From assembly GCA_023480605.1 (NCBI GenBank), contig JAMCWS010000395.1, forward strand, positions 1-21,085: DNA of 21,085 nucleotides. Direction: 5' to 3'. Origin of the DNA: a bacterium. Its GTDB lineage: Bacteria > Sumerlaeota > Sumerlaeia > MVZB01. The notes under the pieces are model-generated. The model saw nothing but the letters and a program-made list of their open reading frames with translations, made no database searches and had not been told where the DNA came from. A program made the translations under genes and the position numbers. How positions within the stretch are numbered: position 1 is the first letter of the stretch; each line of letters opens with the position of its first letter. Shown in pieces: positions 7,942 to 15,124 of this stretch.

Positions 7942-8802
7942 TCAACCACCCAACTTCCCCCCGCCTCCGGTAATACCCTTGCGGAGCATTGCAAGGGTCA
8001 CCCAAATCAACACCAAAATGAACGTGATGCGCAGCACGCGGCTCTGTGCGCGACTCAGCAGGCGGGCGCCGAGTGTCGCCCCGATCAACACTCCCAGCGC
8101 GACCGGACCGGCGATGAAAGGATTGATGTCGCCGCGGACGAAATAAACTCCGGCGCTGGCCGCTGCCGTCACCCCGATCATGAAATTGCTCGTCGCCGAG
8201 GAAACCTTCAACGGCAGGCGCATCGCCAGGTCCATTGTCGGCACTTTGAAGATTCCCGAACCGATGCCCAGCAGGCCGCTGGCCACTCCGGCCAGATACA
8301 TGAGCCCCAGTCCCACCTTGGTGTGGGCGACGCGATACGATATCTCGCGGCCCAATGCTTCGTCGAAATAAACGGCGTGCAAGCGAAGCCGATCCGCCAG
8401 CGGGTCGCGGGGAACGGATCTCCCCTCATCCTGATGCCGCCCATGAAACATCGCCCAGGCCGAATAACCCATCATCAGGCCGAATATCATATACAGCCAA
8501 CGGGTATCGATGAGACCGGCCAGGTATGCGCCGGTGATCGCTCCTGCGGTGGTGCCCACCTCGAGCAGCATCGCCACACGCAAATTGGTCATGCGTTCCC
8601 TTACATATGCCGCGGCCGCTCCGCTGCTGGTGGCGATGACGGAGACGATCGACGCCCCGATGGCATATCGAATATTGATATCGAAGATCAGCGTCAACGC
8701 CGGAATGATGATGATTCCCCCACCCAATCCCAGCAGCGAGCCGAAAACTCCGGCGAAGACCGAAATGAAAAAGGTGGAAAGCGAAAACCACAAGGGTGTC
8801 AT
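7942..8802 (-). CDS. TauE/SafE-family (DUF81) membrane transporter
   Basis: The 286-residue protein has about eight membrane helices in two related halves, each opened by the family's glycine-rich motif: FGSLLGLGGGIIIIPAL near residues 20-36, and SGLLGIGSGIFKVPTM in the second half. A hydrophilic cytoplasmic loop of about 50 residues (HGRHQDEGRSVPRDPLADRL) separates them. TauE/SafE proteins are thought to export sulfite, sulfoacetate or related anions, but substrates vary and cannot be assigned here. The DUF1634 gene follows it, a common pairing. An AAAGG is present about 12 bases before the ATG, a long spacing. Confidence 0.9.
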   Translation of the reverse strand: MTPLWFSLSTFFISVFAGVFGSLLGLGGGIIIIPALTLIFDINIRYAIGASIVSVIATSSGAAAAYVRERMTNLRVAMLLEVGTTAGAITGAYLAGLIDTRWLYMIFGLMMGYSAWAMFHGRHQDEGRSVPRDPLADRLRLHAVYFDEALGREISYRVAHTKVGLGLMYLAGVASGLLGIGSGIFKVPTMDLAMRLPLKVSSATSNFMIGVTAAASAGVYFVRGDINPFIAGPVALGVLIGATLGARLLSRAQSRVLRITFILVLIWVTLAMLRKGITGGGGKLGG

Positions 8803-8924
8803 GCGGATTCGTGGCCTTTCCCGACCGAAGCACTATTTCTGTTATCCGGCAATCCGTCCAACGGATGACGGCGGATGTGGACAAACCGCCGCTCGGCTGC
8901 CGGCCGCGGGGAGCCTTGGTCTTT

Positions 8925-9317
8925 CTACATCATATCGATCAACGCCACATCGGCCAGGATGTCGTGCATCGTGATGATGCCGACCAATTCGTTATTGTCG
9001 AAGACCGGCGCGCGCGAGATCCGGCAATTGGCCAGGAGGCGAGCCACATGTTTGACGCTCAGATCGGGCATTATGACGATGACCGGCTTGGTCATGATTT
9101 CGTGAACGGGCACCTGACTGAGAGGCAACCCTTTGGCGACCACCCGCGTGACGATATCGCCCATGGTCACGATGCCGTAGGTATCGCGCGGATTGGCCTT
9201 TTCAACCATCAGCGAACTGACCCGCGAGTCGTTCATTTGCGCCACGGCCTCGGCGGCGGTGGCGTCGCGCCGGATGCGCTGGACGTTCGGGTTCATGATG
9301 TCGCGTGCCGTTGCCAT
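8925..9317 (-). CDS. two-CBS-domain protein
   Basis: This 130-residue protein consists almost entirely of a CBS pair (Bateman module). CBS1 starts at ARDIMNPNVQRIRRDATAAE and ends with GIVTMGDIVTRVV. CBS2 starts at VHEIMTKPVIVIMPDLSVK and ends with LVGIITMHDILADV. Such modules bind adenosyl nucleotides and regulate other proteins; stand-alone members have no fixed partner. The ATG at 9317 has a strong GGGAGGGG just upstream, so the longer frame from 9383 is not used. It lies 91 bases downstream of lipA and 122 bases upstream of the TauE gene on the same strand; a functional link is not evident. Confidence 0.9.
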   Translation of the reverse strand: MATARDIMNPNVQRIRRDATAAEAVAQMNDSRVSSLMVEKANPRDTYGIVTMGDIVTRVVAKGLPLSQVPVHEIMTKPVIVIMPDLSVKHVARLLANCRISRAPVFDNNELVGIITMHDILADVALIDMM

Positions 9318-9408
9318 GGCCCCCTCCCGGTCCGTCAACGTTTCGTTACCGTTATCGTAATCGACCCGTAACCAGCCCGCCACAACGGTCGCAATGCCGG
9401 TTACCGCC

Positions 9409-10311
9409 TTACGCCGTGGCGGATTCCGCCGCCCCTGAACCCCCTTGATGCTGGTAGCTCAGGTGGGCGTGATAGGAACTGCGTACGAGCGGGGCGGACT
9501 GCGCGGCGCGGAATCCCATCGCCCGGGCCGCTTCGCCCCATCGGTCGAACTCCGCCGGCGTCACGTAACGGACAACCGGGTGATGCTCCTTCGAGGGGCG
9601 CAGATACTGGCCGATCGTCACCGCTTCGCAACCGCTGGCGCGCAGGTCGCGCAGCGCCTGCTCGACCTCCCCCTCTGCTTCGCCAAGGCCCAGCATGAGC
9701 CCGCTTTTGGCGACCAGGCCGGCGGCGGCGGCGCGCCGGAGAACGTCGAGCGAGCGCTCGTAATTTGCCTGCGGCCGGATGGCCCGGTAGAGGCGCGGCA
9801 CCGTTTCGATGTTGTGGTTGAGCACGTCGGGCCGCGCCGCGAACACCGTGTCGAGCGCCTCGGCCCGGCCTTGGAAATCGGGGATGAGCACCTCGACGCG
9901 CACGCCGGGAATGCGGTCGCGCAACTCGCCGATCGTCTCCGCGAAGGCCGCCGCGCCGCCCTCGGGCAGGTCGTCGCGCGTGACCGACGTGACCACGACG
10001 AACGCGAGTCCCATCGCGGCGGCGGCCTGGGCCACCCGTCGCGGCTCTTCGGCGTCGAGCGGCCCGGGACGGCCGGCGCCGATGGCGCAGAAGGTGCAAC
10101 GGCGCGTGCAGACGTTGCCGTTGATCAGGAACGTCGCGGTTCCGTGGCCCCAGCATTCCCCCTGGTTGGGGCAATGGGCGCTCTCGCAGACGGTGTGCAG
10201 GTTCCGCCCGGCGACGATCTCGCGCACCGCCCGCGTGCCCGCGCCGCAGGAAAGGCGCGCCTTCAACCAAGGAGGTTTGCGCAAGATGACATCGTCGGGT
10301 TGCATGTTCAT
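9409..10311 (-). CDS. lipA: lipoyl synthase
   Basis: LipA is a cytoplasmic radical-SAM enzyme that inserts two sulfurs into octanoyl groups on E2 and GcvH proteins. The 300-residue product has the auxiliary [4Fe-4S] motif C-x4-C-x5-C (CESAHCPNQGEC, Cys42/47/53) and the radical-SAM motif C-x3-C-x2-C (CTRRCTFC, Cys68/72/75). It also has TSVTRDDLPEGGA and, near residue 278, the RSSY motif whose serine ligates the auxiliary cluster. The last 20 residues form a Gly/Ala-rich tail. The start is uncertain: ATG at 10311, ATG at 10305 or GTG at 10323 are in frame and none has a strong ribosome-binding site. It follows aceF by 250 bases; its product would lipoylate that E2. No octanoyltransferase gene (lipB/lipM) is seen. 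Confidence 0.95.
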   Translation of the reverse strand: MNMQPDDVILRKPPWLKARLSCGAGTRAVREIVAGRNLHTVCESAHCPNQGECWGHGTATFLINGNVCTRRCTFCAIGAGRPGPLDAEEPRRVAQAAAAMGLAFVVVTSVTRDDLPEGGAAAFAETIGELRDRIPGVRVEVLIPDFQGRAEALDTVFAARPDVLNHNIETVPRLYRAIRPQANYERSLDVLRRAAAAGLVAKSGLMLGLGEAEGEVEQALRDLRASGCEAVTIGQYLRPSKEHHPVVRYVTPAEFDRWGEAARAMGFRAAQSAPLVRSSYHAHLSYQHQGGSGAAESATA

Positions 10312-10379
10312 AAGGGACGGCACTTTCGCAACGGGACGCGGGGCTGTCGCCCGGCGGGGTGTTCCGTATTCAGCACGGC

Positions 10380-10397
10380 GGCCGGGAATGCCCGGCC
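10380..10397. other. small perfect hairpin in the lipA leader
   Basis: GGCCGGG AATG CCCGGCC forms a 7-bp perfect stem with a 4-base loop about 70 bases upstream of lipA. No T-run follows on either strand, so it is not a standard terminator. It may affect lipA leader RNA or be a small repeat; no function is assigned. Confidence 0.35.
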
Positions 10398-10485
10398 TTC
10401 ATAGCATAGCACGTTCCGCGTGGACGATGAAGCACCGAAAACGTTGTTATGGATGTGCGGGGCGTTCCGGACCCACCCGGATTGA

Positions 10486-10561
10486 GATTCCAGGCTGAAG
10501 CTTGAGTTTTATACAAGCTTCCCGCCTTCAGCCTTCAGTCTCCAGCCTTCAGCCTCCCGCT
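10486..10561 (-). repeat. heptanucleotide repeat plus hairpin directly after the aceF stop
   Basis: On the minus strand, one base after the aceF stop, the sequence runs in 7-base steps: GCGGGAG, GCTGAAG, GCTGGAG, ACTGAAG, GCTGAAG, GCGGGAA. It then ends in an inverted pair, AAGCTTG and CAAGCTT around a 9-base AT-rich loop, with AGGCTGAAG/CAGCCT extending the complementarity. A related block follows the pdhB stop (12028-12106). Seven-base steps do not keep frame and the block lies outside the coding sequences. Confidence 0.6.
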
Positions 10562-11959
10562 TCACAGCGCGAACGTCATCGGATTTTCCATGTAAAACCG
10601 GAAATCCTGGAGAAAACGGGCCGATTGAGCGCCGTCGACGACGCGGTGATCGCTGCTGAGCGTCGCGTCCATCCGCTGGCCGACCCGAACCTCGCCCCCC
10701 TCGACCACCGGCACCTCGCGCACGGCGCCGATGGCCAGAATGCCGGCTTCGGGCGGATTGATGACGGCGGTGAAGTGTTTGACCCCCAGCATCCCAAGAT
10801 TACTGACGGTGAACGTGCCGCCGGTAAATTCCTCCGGGCGCAGGCGTTTGCGACGGGCGCGTTCGGCCAGTTCGCGCGCCTCCTCGGAAATCGCGCGCAG
10901 CCCCTTGCGGTTGATGTTGCGAATCACCGGTGTGATCAGGCCGTCCTCCATCGCCACGGCGACGCCGATGTCGATGCGATGATATACGCGGATGTAAGTT
11001 CCCTGGAAGGATGCGTTCATCAGGGGGTGCTTTTCGAGCGCGAGCGCCGCGGCTTTGAGCGCGAAGTCGTTGATGCTGATCTTGATCTCCTCGAGCGCGT
11101 TGAGTTGACGGCGCAGCGCCAGCGCCTGCGTCATGTCGATCTCGACGGTGACATAGTAGTGCGGGATGTGCGACTTGCTGTCGGCCAGGCGCGCGGCGAT
11201 CGTTTTGCGCATCGGGCTGTTGGGGACGTCCTCGTATTCCGCTTCGGCCTCGGCGCCGGCCCTGGGTTCGTAGCGTGCCGCCGGGATGAGGCCGACGGGG
11301 GCGGTGGCCGCGAGGCCTTCGGACCGGGCGCGCTCGATGTCGCGCTTGATGATGCGCCCACCCGGTCCGCTGCCCTTAATAAGCGCCAGGTTAAGACCCT
11401 CCTCCTGGGCCAGGCGGGCGGCCAACGGACTGGCGACCACCCGATGGCTGTCACGGGGTGCCTCGACGGTCGGTCTGGGACCGACTCCGGTGGCCGGGGC
11501 CGGCAGTTCCCTGTCTGTCGCGGGTCGCGCCTCCGCAGGCGGGCGGGCGAGAGCCTCGCTGCGAGCGACGGCGGGTTCGGCCGAAGCCTCTTCGATCCGG
11601 GCGGCCGCCCTGTCGGCCGGCGGCGCGGGTACGGCCTTGCCGGCGGGTTTTACGGCCTTCGCCGGCGCGGCGCCCTTCTTGCTCTCGGCCGTCTTAAGCA
11701 TGGCGCCGATGTCTTCGTCGGCGTTCTCGCCGACGATGGCCAGCGGGTCGCCGACGGGCACCGCCTCGCCTTCACGGGCCAGGATTTTAAGCAGGACGCC
11801 GCTTTCGTAGGCTTCCAGTTCCATCGTCGCCTTGTCAGTCTCGACTTCGGCGATGACTTCGCCCGATTCGATGGCATCCCCCTCGTTTTTGTGCCAGGCC
11901 ACCAGTGTGCCGGTGTCCATCGTGTCGCTCATTTTCGGCATCTCGATAATCGTCGGCAT
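10562..11959 (-). CDS. pdhC: pyruvate dehydrogenase E2, dihydrolipoamide acetyltransferase
   Basis: E2 is the core of the pyruvate dehydrogenase complex and moves the acetyl group from E1 to CoA. The 465-residue protein has one lipoyl domain (residues 1-80; lipoylated Lys43 in ETDKATMELEAYESG), then an Ala/Pro/Lys-rich linker (about 90-170). A peripheral-subunit-binding domain follows (about 174-210: ASPLAARLAQEEGLNL, GSGPGGRIIKRDIE), then the acetyltransferase domain (about 245-465) with catalytic His438 and Asp442 in SSDHRVVDGAQ. The ATG at 11959 begins the typical MPTIIEMPKMSDTM; an ATG at 11971 four codons upstream is possible. It lies downstream of pdhB on the same strand, with a heptamer repeat between. 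A 2-oxo acid relative is possible, but the paired E1 genes favour PDH. Confidence 0.94.
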   Translation of the reverse strand: MPTIIEMPKMSDTMDTGTLVAWHKNEGDAIESGEVIAEVETDKATMELEAYESGVLLKILAREGEAVPVGDPLAIVGENADEDIGAMLKTAESKKGAAPAKAVKPAGKAVPAPPADRAAARIEEASAEPAVARSEALARPPAEARPATDRELPAPATGVGPRPTVEAPRDSHRVVASPLAARLAQEEGLNLALIKGSGPGGRIIKRDIERARSEGLAATAPVGLIPAARYEPRAGAEAEAEYEDVPNSPMRKTIAARLADSKSHIPHYYVTVEIDMTQALALRRQLNALEEIKISINDFALKAAALALEKHPLMNASFQGTYIRVYHRIDIGVAVAMEDGLITPVIRNINRKGLRAISEEARELAERARRKRLRPEEFTGGTFTVSNLGMLGVKHFTAVINPPEAGILAIGAVREVPVVEGGEVRVGQRMDATLSSDHRVVDGAQSARFLQDFRFYMENPMTFAL

Positions 11960-12027
11960 CGCTCGTTTCATTCCTTCCGAGTAGTGAATATCCGCGATAA
12001 AGTAACCGTTGTTCCTCATCGAAATAT

Positions 12028-12106
12028 CAAGCTGAAGCTTGAACTCCAAACAAAGCAGCCCCCTCTCCATCTCCAATCCCAAACCTGGAGCCTCCAGCCT
12101 CCACCC
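12028..12106 (-). repeat. heptanucleotide repeat plus hairpin directly after the pdhB stop
   Basis: Directly after the pdhB stop the minus strand runs GGTGGAG, GCTGGAG, GCTCCAG, then more divergent G-rich heptamers such as ATTGGAG. It ends in the short palindrome TCAAGCTTCAGCTTGA (12028-12043). Composition, 7-base step, position just after a stop codon and the terminal AAGCTTCAGC match the block after aceF, so the two appear to be copies of one repeat family. Confidence 0.55.
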
Positions 12107-13084
12107 TCACAGGTAACACACCTTTTTCACCGCCTCCCAGGCCCGCTCGACGCTCGGTAGGACGGCATGTTCAAGGTTCTGCGCGTAAGGCATCGGAATC
12201 TCCAGCGACGTCACCCGCTCGACCGGCGCGTCGAGGTCGTCGAAACAGGCGCGTTGAATGCGGTCGGAAATTTCGGCCCCCATGCCGCAGTAACGGAAGC
12301 TTTCTTCGATGATGACGCAACGGTTCGTTTTGCGCACCGATTCGAATATCAATTCCTCGTCGAGCGGTTTGAGCGTGCGGGGGTCGATCACCTCGGCGTC
12401 GACGCCCTCGTCCGCAATCCGCTCGGCCAGCTTGAGCGCCGTGCCCACCTGCTTGTTCCAGGCGATGACCGTTACGTCGCGTCCCTTGCGCTTCACGTCG
12501 CCCACGCCCAGCGGGATGAGATATTCCTCTTCGGGCACCTCGCCCTTCTGGCCGTAGGTCATTTCGCTTTCGAGGAAGATAACGGGGTTGTCGTCGCGAA
12601 TGGCCGACTTGAGCAGGCCCTTGGCGTCGCGCGGCGTGGAGTAGGTGACCACCTTGAGTCCGGGCACCTGGGCATAAAACGACTCGAAGCTTTGGGAGTG
12701 CTGGGCGGCCAGCATGTGGGCGGCGCCGTTGGGGCCGCGGAAGACGATGGGGATGTTGAACTGGCCGCCCGACATGAGCAGCATCTTGGCGGCGTTGTTG
12801 ACGATCTGGTCCATCGCCTGGAGCGCGAAGTTGAATGTCATCATCTCGACGATCGGGCGCAGTCCGACCATCGCCGCGCCGATGCCGACGCCGGCGAAAC
12901 CGCACTCGGTAATCGGCGTGTCGAGCACGCGCCGCTCGCCGAATTGGTCGAGCAGGCCCTGGCTGACCTTGTAGGCGCCGTTGTAAAAGGCGACCTCCTC
13001 GCCCATGAGGAAGACACGGTCGTCGCGCCGCATCTCCTCGGCCATGGCCTGGTTGAGGGCTTCACGAATGCTGAGTTCGGGCAT
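12107..13084 (-). CDS. pdhB: pyruvate dehydrogenase E1 component, beta subunit
   Basis: E1 alpha/beta binds thiamine diphosphate, decarboxylates pyruvate and acetylates the lipoyl group of E2. The 325-residue length is typical of E1 beta. Recognisable stretches are LSIREALNQAMAEEM, the VLDTPITECGFAGVGIGAA block with conserved Glu60 near the thiamine ring, FRGPNGAAHMLAAQHSQSFE and VIDPRTLKPLDEELI. The ATG at 13084 is chosen because GGAG lies nine bases before it; in-frame ATGs at 13105 and 13120 lack a ribosome-binding site. Its partner pdhA is 2 kb upstream, separated by a DinB-like gene and the RAYT/REP locus, whereas these genes are normally adjacent. The E2 gene follows after 147 bases. 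Confidence 0.95.
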   Translation of the reverse strand: MPELSIREALNQAMAEEMRRDDRVFLMGEEVAFYNGAYKVSQGLLDQFGERRVLDTPITECGFAGVGIGAAMVGLRPIVEMMTFNFALQAMDQIVNNAAKMLLMSGGQFNIPIVFRGPNGAAHMLAAQHSQSFESFYAQVPGLKVVTYSTPRDAKGLLKSAIRDDNPVIFLESEMTYGQKGEVPEEEYLIPLGVGDVKRKGRDVTVIAWNKQVGTALKLAERIADEGVDAEVIDPRTLKPLDEELIFESVRKTNRCVIIEESFRYCGMGAEISDRIQRACFDDLDAPVERVTSLEIPMPYAQNLEHAVLPSVERAWEAVKKVCYL

Positions 13085-13145
13085 GCGATGCTTCTCCACA
13101 CTCATGGTTTTACGTGACATCGCGGAAGCGATCAAACGGGAAGGA

Positions 13146-13243
13146 GCCCCCGGCAAGACTGCCGCCCCCGGCGGCCTTGCCGCCCCTGGCGGTACCGCCT
13201 CCCCGGCCTCATGCCTTCCCGGCATGGGTGCCCCCGGGAGATC
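13146..13243. repeat. tandem array of about 18-bp GC-rich hairpin units upstream of pdhB
   Basis: Units start at 13146, 13161, 13179, 13197, 13213 and 13230 and are 15-18 bases long. The two best are GCCGCCCCCGGCGGCCTT and GCCGCCCCTGGCGGTACC. Each can form its own small hairpin (for example GCCGCC-CCC-GGCGGC and ATGCC-TTCC-GGCAT). Both strands can be read as Pro/Gly/Ala-rich peptide, but no start or ribosome-binding site supports translation. The array begins about 60 bases upstream of the pdhB start, so it would lie in the pdhB leader or promoter region. Confidence 0.65.
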
Positions 13244-13270
13244 GACCTTCCCCGAAAAATTGCCATCAAA

Positions 13271-13473
13271 AACCCGTTTCAACGGGTTTTTCAAGCCGTG
13301 GCCCCGCAATTCATTACGGGGTCGTCTATGCGAAACGCAATCCTCAAACCCGTTTCAACGGATTTCTCAATCCGTGGCCCCGCAATTCATTGCGGGGTCT
13401 ACTACGCGAAACACAATCCTCAAACCCGTTTCAACGGGTTTCTCAATCCGTGGCCCCGCAATTCATTGCGGGG
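13271..13473 (+). repeat. left REP array: three two-hairpin units
   Basis: Each unit has hairpin A (AACCCGTTTCAACGGGTT, 8-bp stem) at 13271, 13347 and 13423, a 13-base spacer (TCTCAATCCGTGG), and hairpin B (CCCCGCAATTCATTGCGGGG, 8-bp stem) at 13302, 13378 and 13454. The period is exactly 76 bases and linkers between units are nearly identical. The third unit overlaps the 3' end of the RAYT gene. The identical linkers rule out a CRISPR array. Confidence 0.9.
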
Positions 13474-13937
13474 TTGACCTGCGCATATCCCCTCCCATCT
13501 TCGCGCCACACCAAACCATACGACCCCACGAATTCTCGGATCTCCTCATCGAACGTCTTCCGGCGATGATGCTGCTCCTGATTTGTAATGTATCGCCGGA
13601 CCGCTTTGCGCCGCGATTCCGATACCGAAAACGCCGCGTATCCGTCCTGCCACTCGAAATGACCGGCGACGATTGGGTTCGCATTGATCCAATGCGAGGA
13701 CGCGCCTTTCAGCAACTTGACCGTTTCCTCGATCGACCGGTTCGTAGGCAGATCGATCAACGCATGGACGTGATCGGACTGAACGTTGTTGCAGTCCGGA
13801 AAGATTCCCTGGCCGGCGGCGTATTCGCGCAGATAGCCGGCCACACGCGCGCTGGCGTCGCCGGTGAGGATAGGTTCGCGGCGTTTGGTGGCCCAAACGA
13901 GATGCAGCCAGCAACGGGTGTAAGAGCGTGTCGACAC
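13443..13937 (-). CDS. REP-associated tyrosine transposase (RAYT, Y1/HUH family)
   Basis: The 164-residue protein is a Y1-transposase (IS200/IS605-like) relative. It has WLHLVWATKRREPIL at residues 10-24, the metal-binding HUH motif His56-Val-His58 in SDHVHALIDLP, HFEWQDGYAAFSVS at about 93-106, and the candidate catalytic Tyr116 in RRYITNQEQHH. RAYTs bind and cleave single-stranded REP hairpins and lie beside them, as here. The GTG at 13937 is chosen because AAGGAG lies nine bases upstream; a longer frame from TTG at 13955 would overlap that site. The last ten codons (NPAMNCGATD) are encoded by hairpin B of the third left unit and the stop lies in its spacer. A lone hairpin A sits about 30 bases upstream of the start. 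The catalytic residues look intact. Confidence 0.9.
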   Translation of the reverse strand: MSTRSYTRCWLHLVWATKRREPILTGDASARVAGYLREYAAGQGIFPDCNNVQSDHVHALIDLPTNRSIEETVKLLKGASSHWINANPIVAGHFEWQDGYAAFSVSESRRKAVRRYITNQEQHHRRKTFDEEIREFVGSYGLVWREDGRGYAQVNPAMNCGATD

Positions 13938-13965
13938 GATATCGGACTCCTTCAATGGATCGGGA

Positions 13966-14547
13966 AACCCGTTAAAACGGGTTTCGAGATAATGGATGCC
14001 GACGTCCCCGCGATGAATCGCGGGGCCAATCGATTGATAAACCCGTTGAAACGGGTTTTAAATCATTCTCGTTGGCGGGGTTCCTCCTTCCCCGCGATGA
14101 ATCGCGGGGCCAATCGATTGATAAACCCGTTGAAACGGGTTTTAAATCATTCTCGTTGGCGGGGTTCCTCCTTCCCCGCGATGAATCGCGGGGCCAATCG
14201 ATTGAGAAACCCGTTGAAACGGGTTTTAAATCATTCTCGTTGGCGGGGTTCTTCCTTCCCCGCGATGAATCGCGGGGCCAATCGATTGAGAAACCCGTTG
14301 AAACGGGTTTTAAATCATTCTCGTTGGCGGGGTTCCTCCTTCCCCGCGATGAATCGCGGGGCCAATCGATTGAGAAACCCGTTGAAACGGGTTTTGGGCG
14401 TTTTGGCCATCGTCTTTTCCCCGCAATAAATTGCGTCGCTAATGGATTGAGAAACCCGTTGAAACGGGTTTTGGGCGTTTTGGCCATCGTCTTTTCCCCG
14501 CAATAAATTGCGTCGCTAATGGATTGAGAAACCCGTTGAAACGGATT
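13966..14547 (-). repeat. right REP array: seven two-hairpin units plus one lone hairpin
   Basis: On the plus strand hairpin A reads AACCCGTTGAAACGGGTT at 14040, 14124, 14208, 14292, 14376, 14453 and 14530, with a variant lone copy at 13966. Hairpin B (CCCCGCGATGAATCGCGGGG) precedes A at 14006, 14090, 14174, 14258 and 14342, with a 14-base spacer. The step is 84 bases for five units, almost base for base including linkers. The last two units step by 77 bases, share a different linker (GGGCGTTTTGGCCATCG) and carry a decayed B hairpin (CCCCGCAATAAATTGCGTCG). This indicates growth by tandem duplication, with at least two rounds from different parents. Steps of 84 keep long frames open on both strands, but these are not genes. 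Confidence 0.92.
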
Positions 14548-14549
14548 GT

Positions 14550-15089
14550 TCAAAGCCGACCACCGTCCTTGGTAAACATCTCGCGGATTACGTCGAGCTG
14601 ACCCCAGTGGTAATTTTGGTGTTGGACTGTCATGACGAACCACTCGCGGCGAGGATTCTCGAGGTTGGGATCATTCGACCCAAGCCACGCACTCGAGGAA
14701 ACGCCGGCCAGGTCGTCGTCAGTGATGCCATCCAGATAGCGCAACGTCATCTGTCGGACGCCGCGCCAATAAGCGATGAGCTGTTCCTTCGACTCGATAG
14801 CGGCGGCTATCTCAGCCTCACTGGGGCGTGAGCCGGAATGAAACAGGCGGAACCGATGGGGGATGTCATCCATGTTTTCCAGAAACAGGCCAACATGCTT
14901 TCGCTCGGTGACGGCGATATGGCCAAAAATCCAGCCGGGCGCGTTGATATACGGATGCGGCCTGCGACAAAGCCACTGGTCCGGGATGGCGCGGAATGTT
15001 TTGATGATCGGGTCCATCGTGTAGGCGAGGATATATTCGATGAACCTCCGTTCGCTCATCTCACTATTGGGGGAAACCAGCGCGCTCAT
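14550..15089 (-). CDS. DinB-like four-helix metalloprotein
   Basis: The 179-residue protein fits the DinB/YfiT superfamily: a helical bundle with a predicted metal triad of His57 (WIFGHIAVTERKH), His157 and His161 (TVQHQNYHWGQLDVIRE). Members include thiol-dependent transferases and many uncharacterised proteins; no substrate is inferred. The ATG at 15089 has GGAGGG five bases upstream and is preferred over the frame extension to 15137, which would overlap the end of pdhA. It lies 35 bases after pdhA on the same strand, so the two are probably co-transcribed. Its stop lies two bases from the last REP hairpin, which may mark the transcript end. Confidence 0.82.
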   Translation of the reverse strand: MSALVSPNSEMSERRFIEYILAYTMDPIIKTFRAIPDQWLCRRPHPYINAPGWIFGHIAVTERKHVGLFLENMDDIPHRFRLFHSGSRPSEAEIAAAIESKEQLIAYWRGVRQMTLRYLDGITDDDLAGVSSSAWLGSNDPNLENPRREWFVMTVQHQNYHWGQLDVIREMFTKDGGRL

Positions 15090-15124
15090 TTCATCCCTCC
15101 AGGTTGACAATCTCCACCTCATAT

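Larger units (their letters stand above)
13271..14547 (-). mobile_element. RAYT-REP locus: transposase between two inverted REP arrays
   Basis: The locus comprises the left array, the tyrosine transposase gene and the right array. Both arrays are built from the same A-spacer-B two-hairpin unit but point in opposite directions. A-to-B reads left to right in the left array and right to left in the right array, which places the transposase between inverted repeats. One end lies two bases from the dinB stop and the other about 185 bases upstream of the pdhB start. The arrangement matches what is known of RAYTs, domesticated IS200/IS605 relatives that act on REP hairpins. The boundaries given are the outermost hairpins. 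Confidence 0.8.

Noticed and set aside
10502..12160. Long plus-strand frame of 552 codons opposite aceF
   Set aside because: The minus strand encodes a clear E2 with lipoyl, binding and catalytic domains; the plus frame shows no family features.
13147..13250. Collagen-like or Pro/Gly-repeat protein
   Set aside because: Both strands read as Gly/Pro/Ala repeats because of the GC-rich hairpin units, and no start signal or continuous gene is supported.
13966..14547. CRISPR array
   Set aside because: Regular palindromic repeats look CRISPR-like, but the sequences between them are nearly identical rather than unique, each unit carries two hairpins, and no cas genes are present.
13972..14643. Protein of 28-residue tandem repeats on either strand
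   Set aside because: The 84-base unit is a multiple of three, so frames stay open on both strands by construction. No ribosome-binding site or start fits, and the sequence is explained by REP hairpins.
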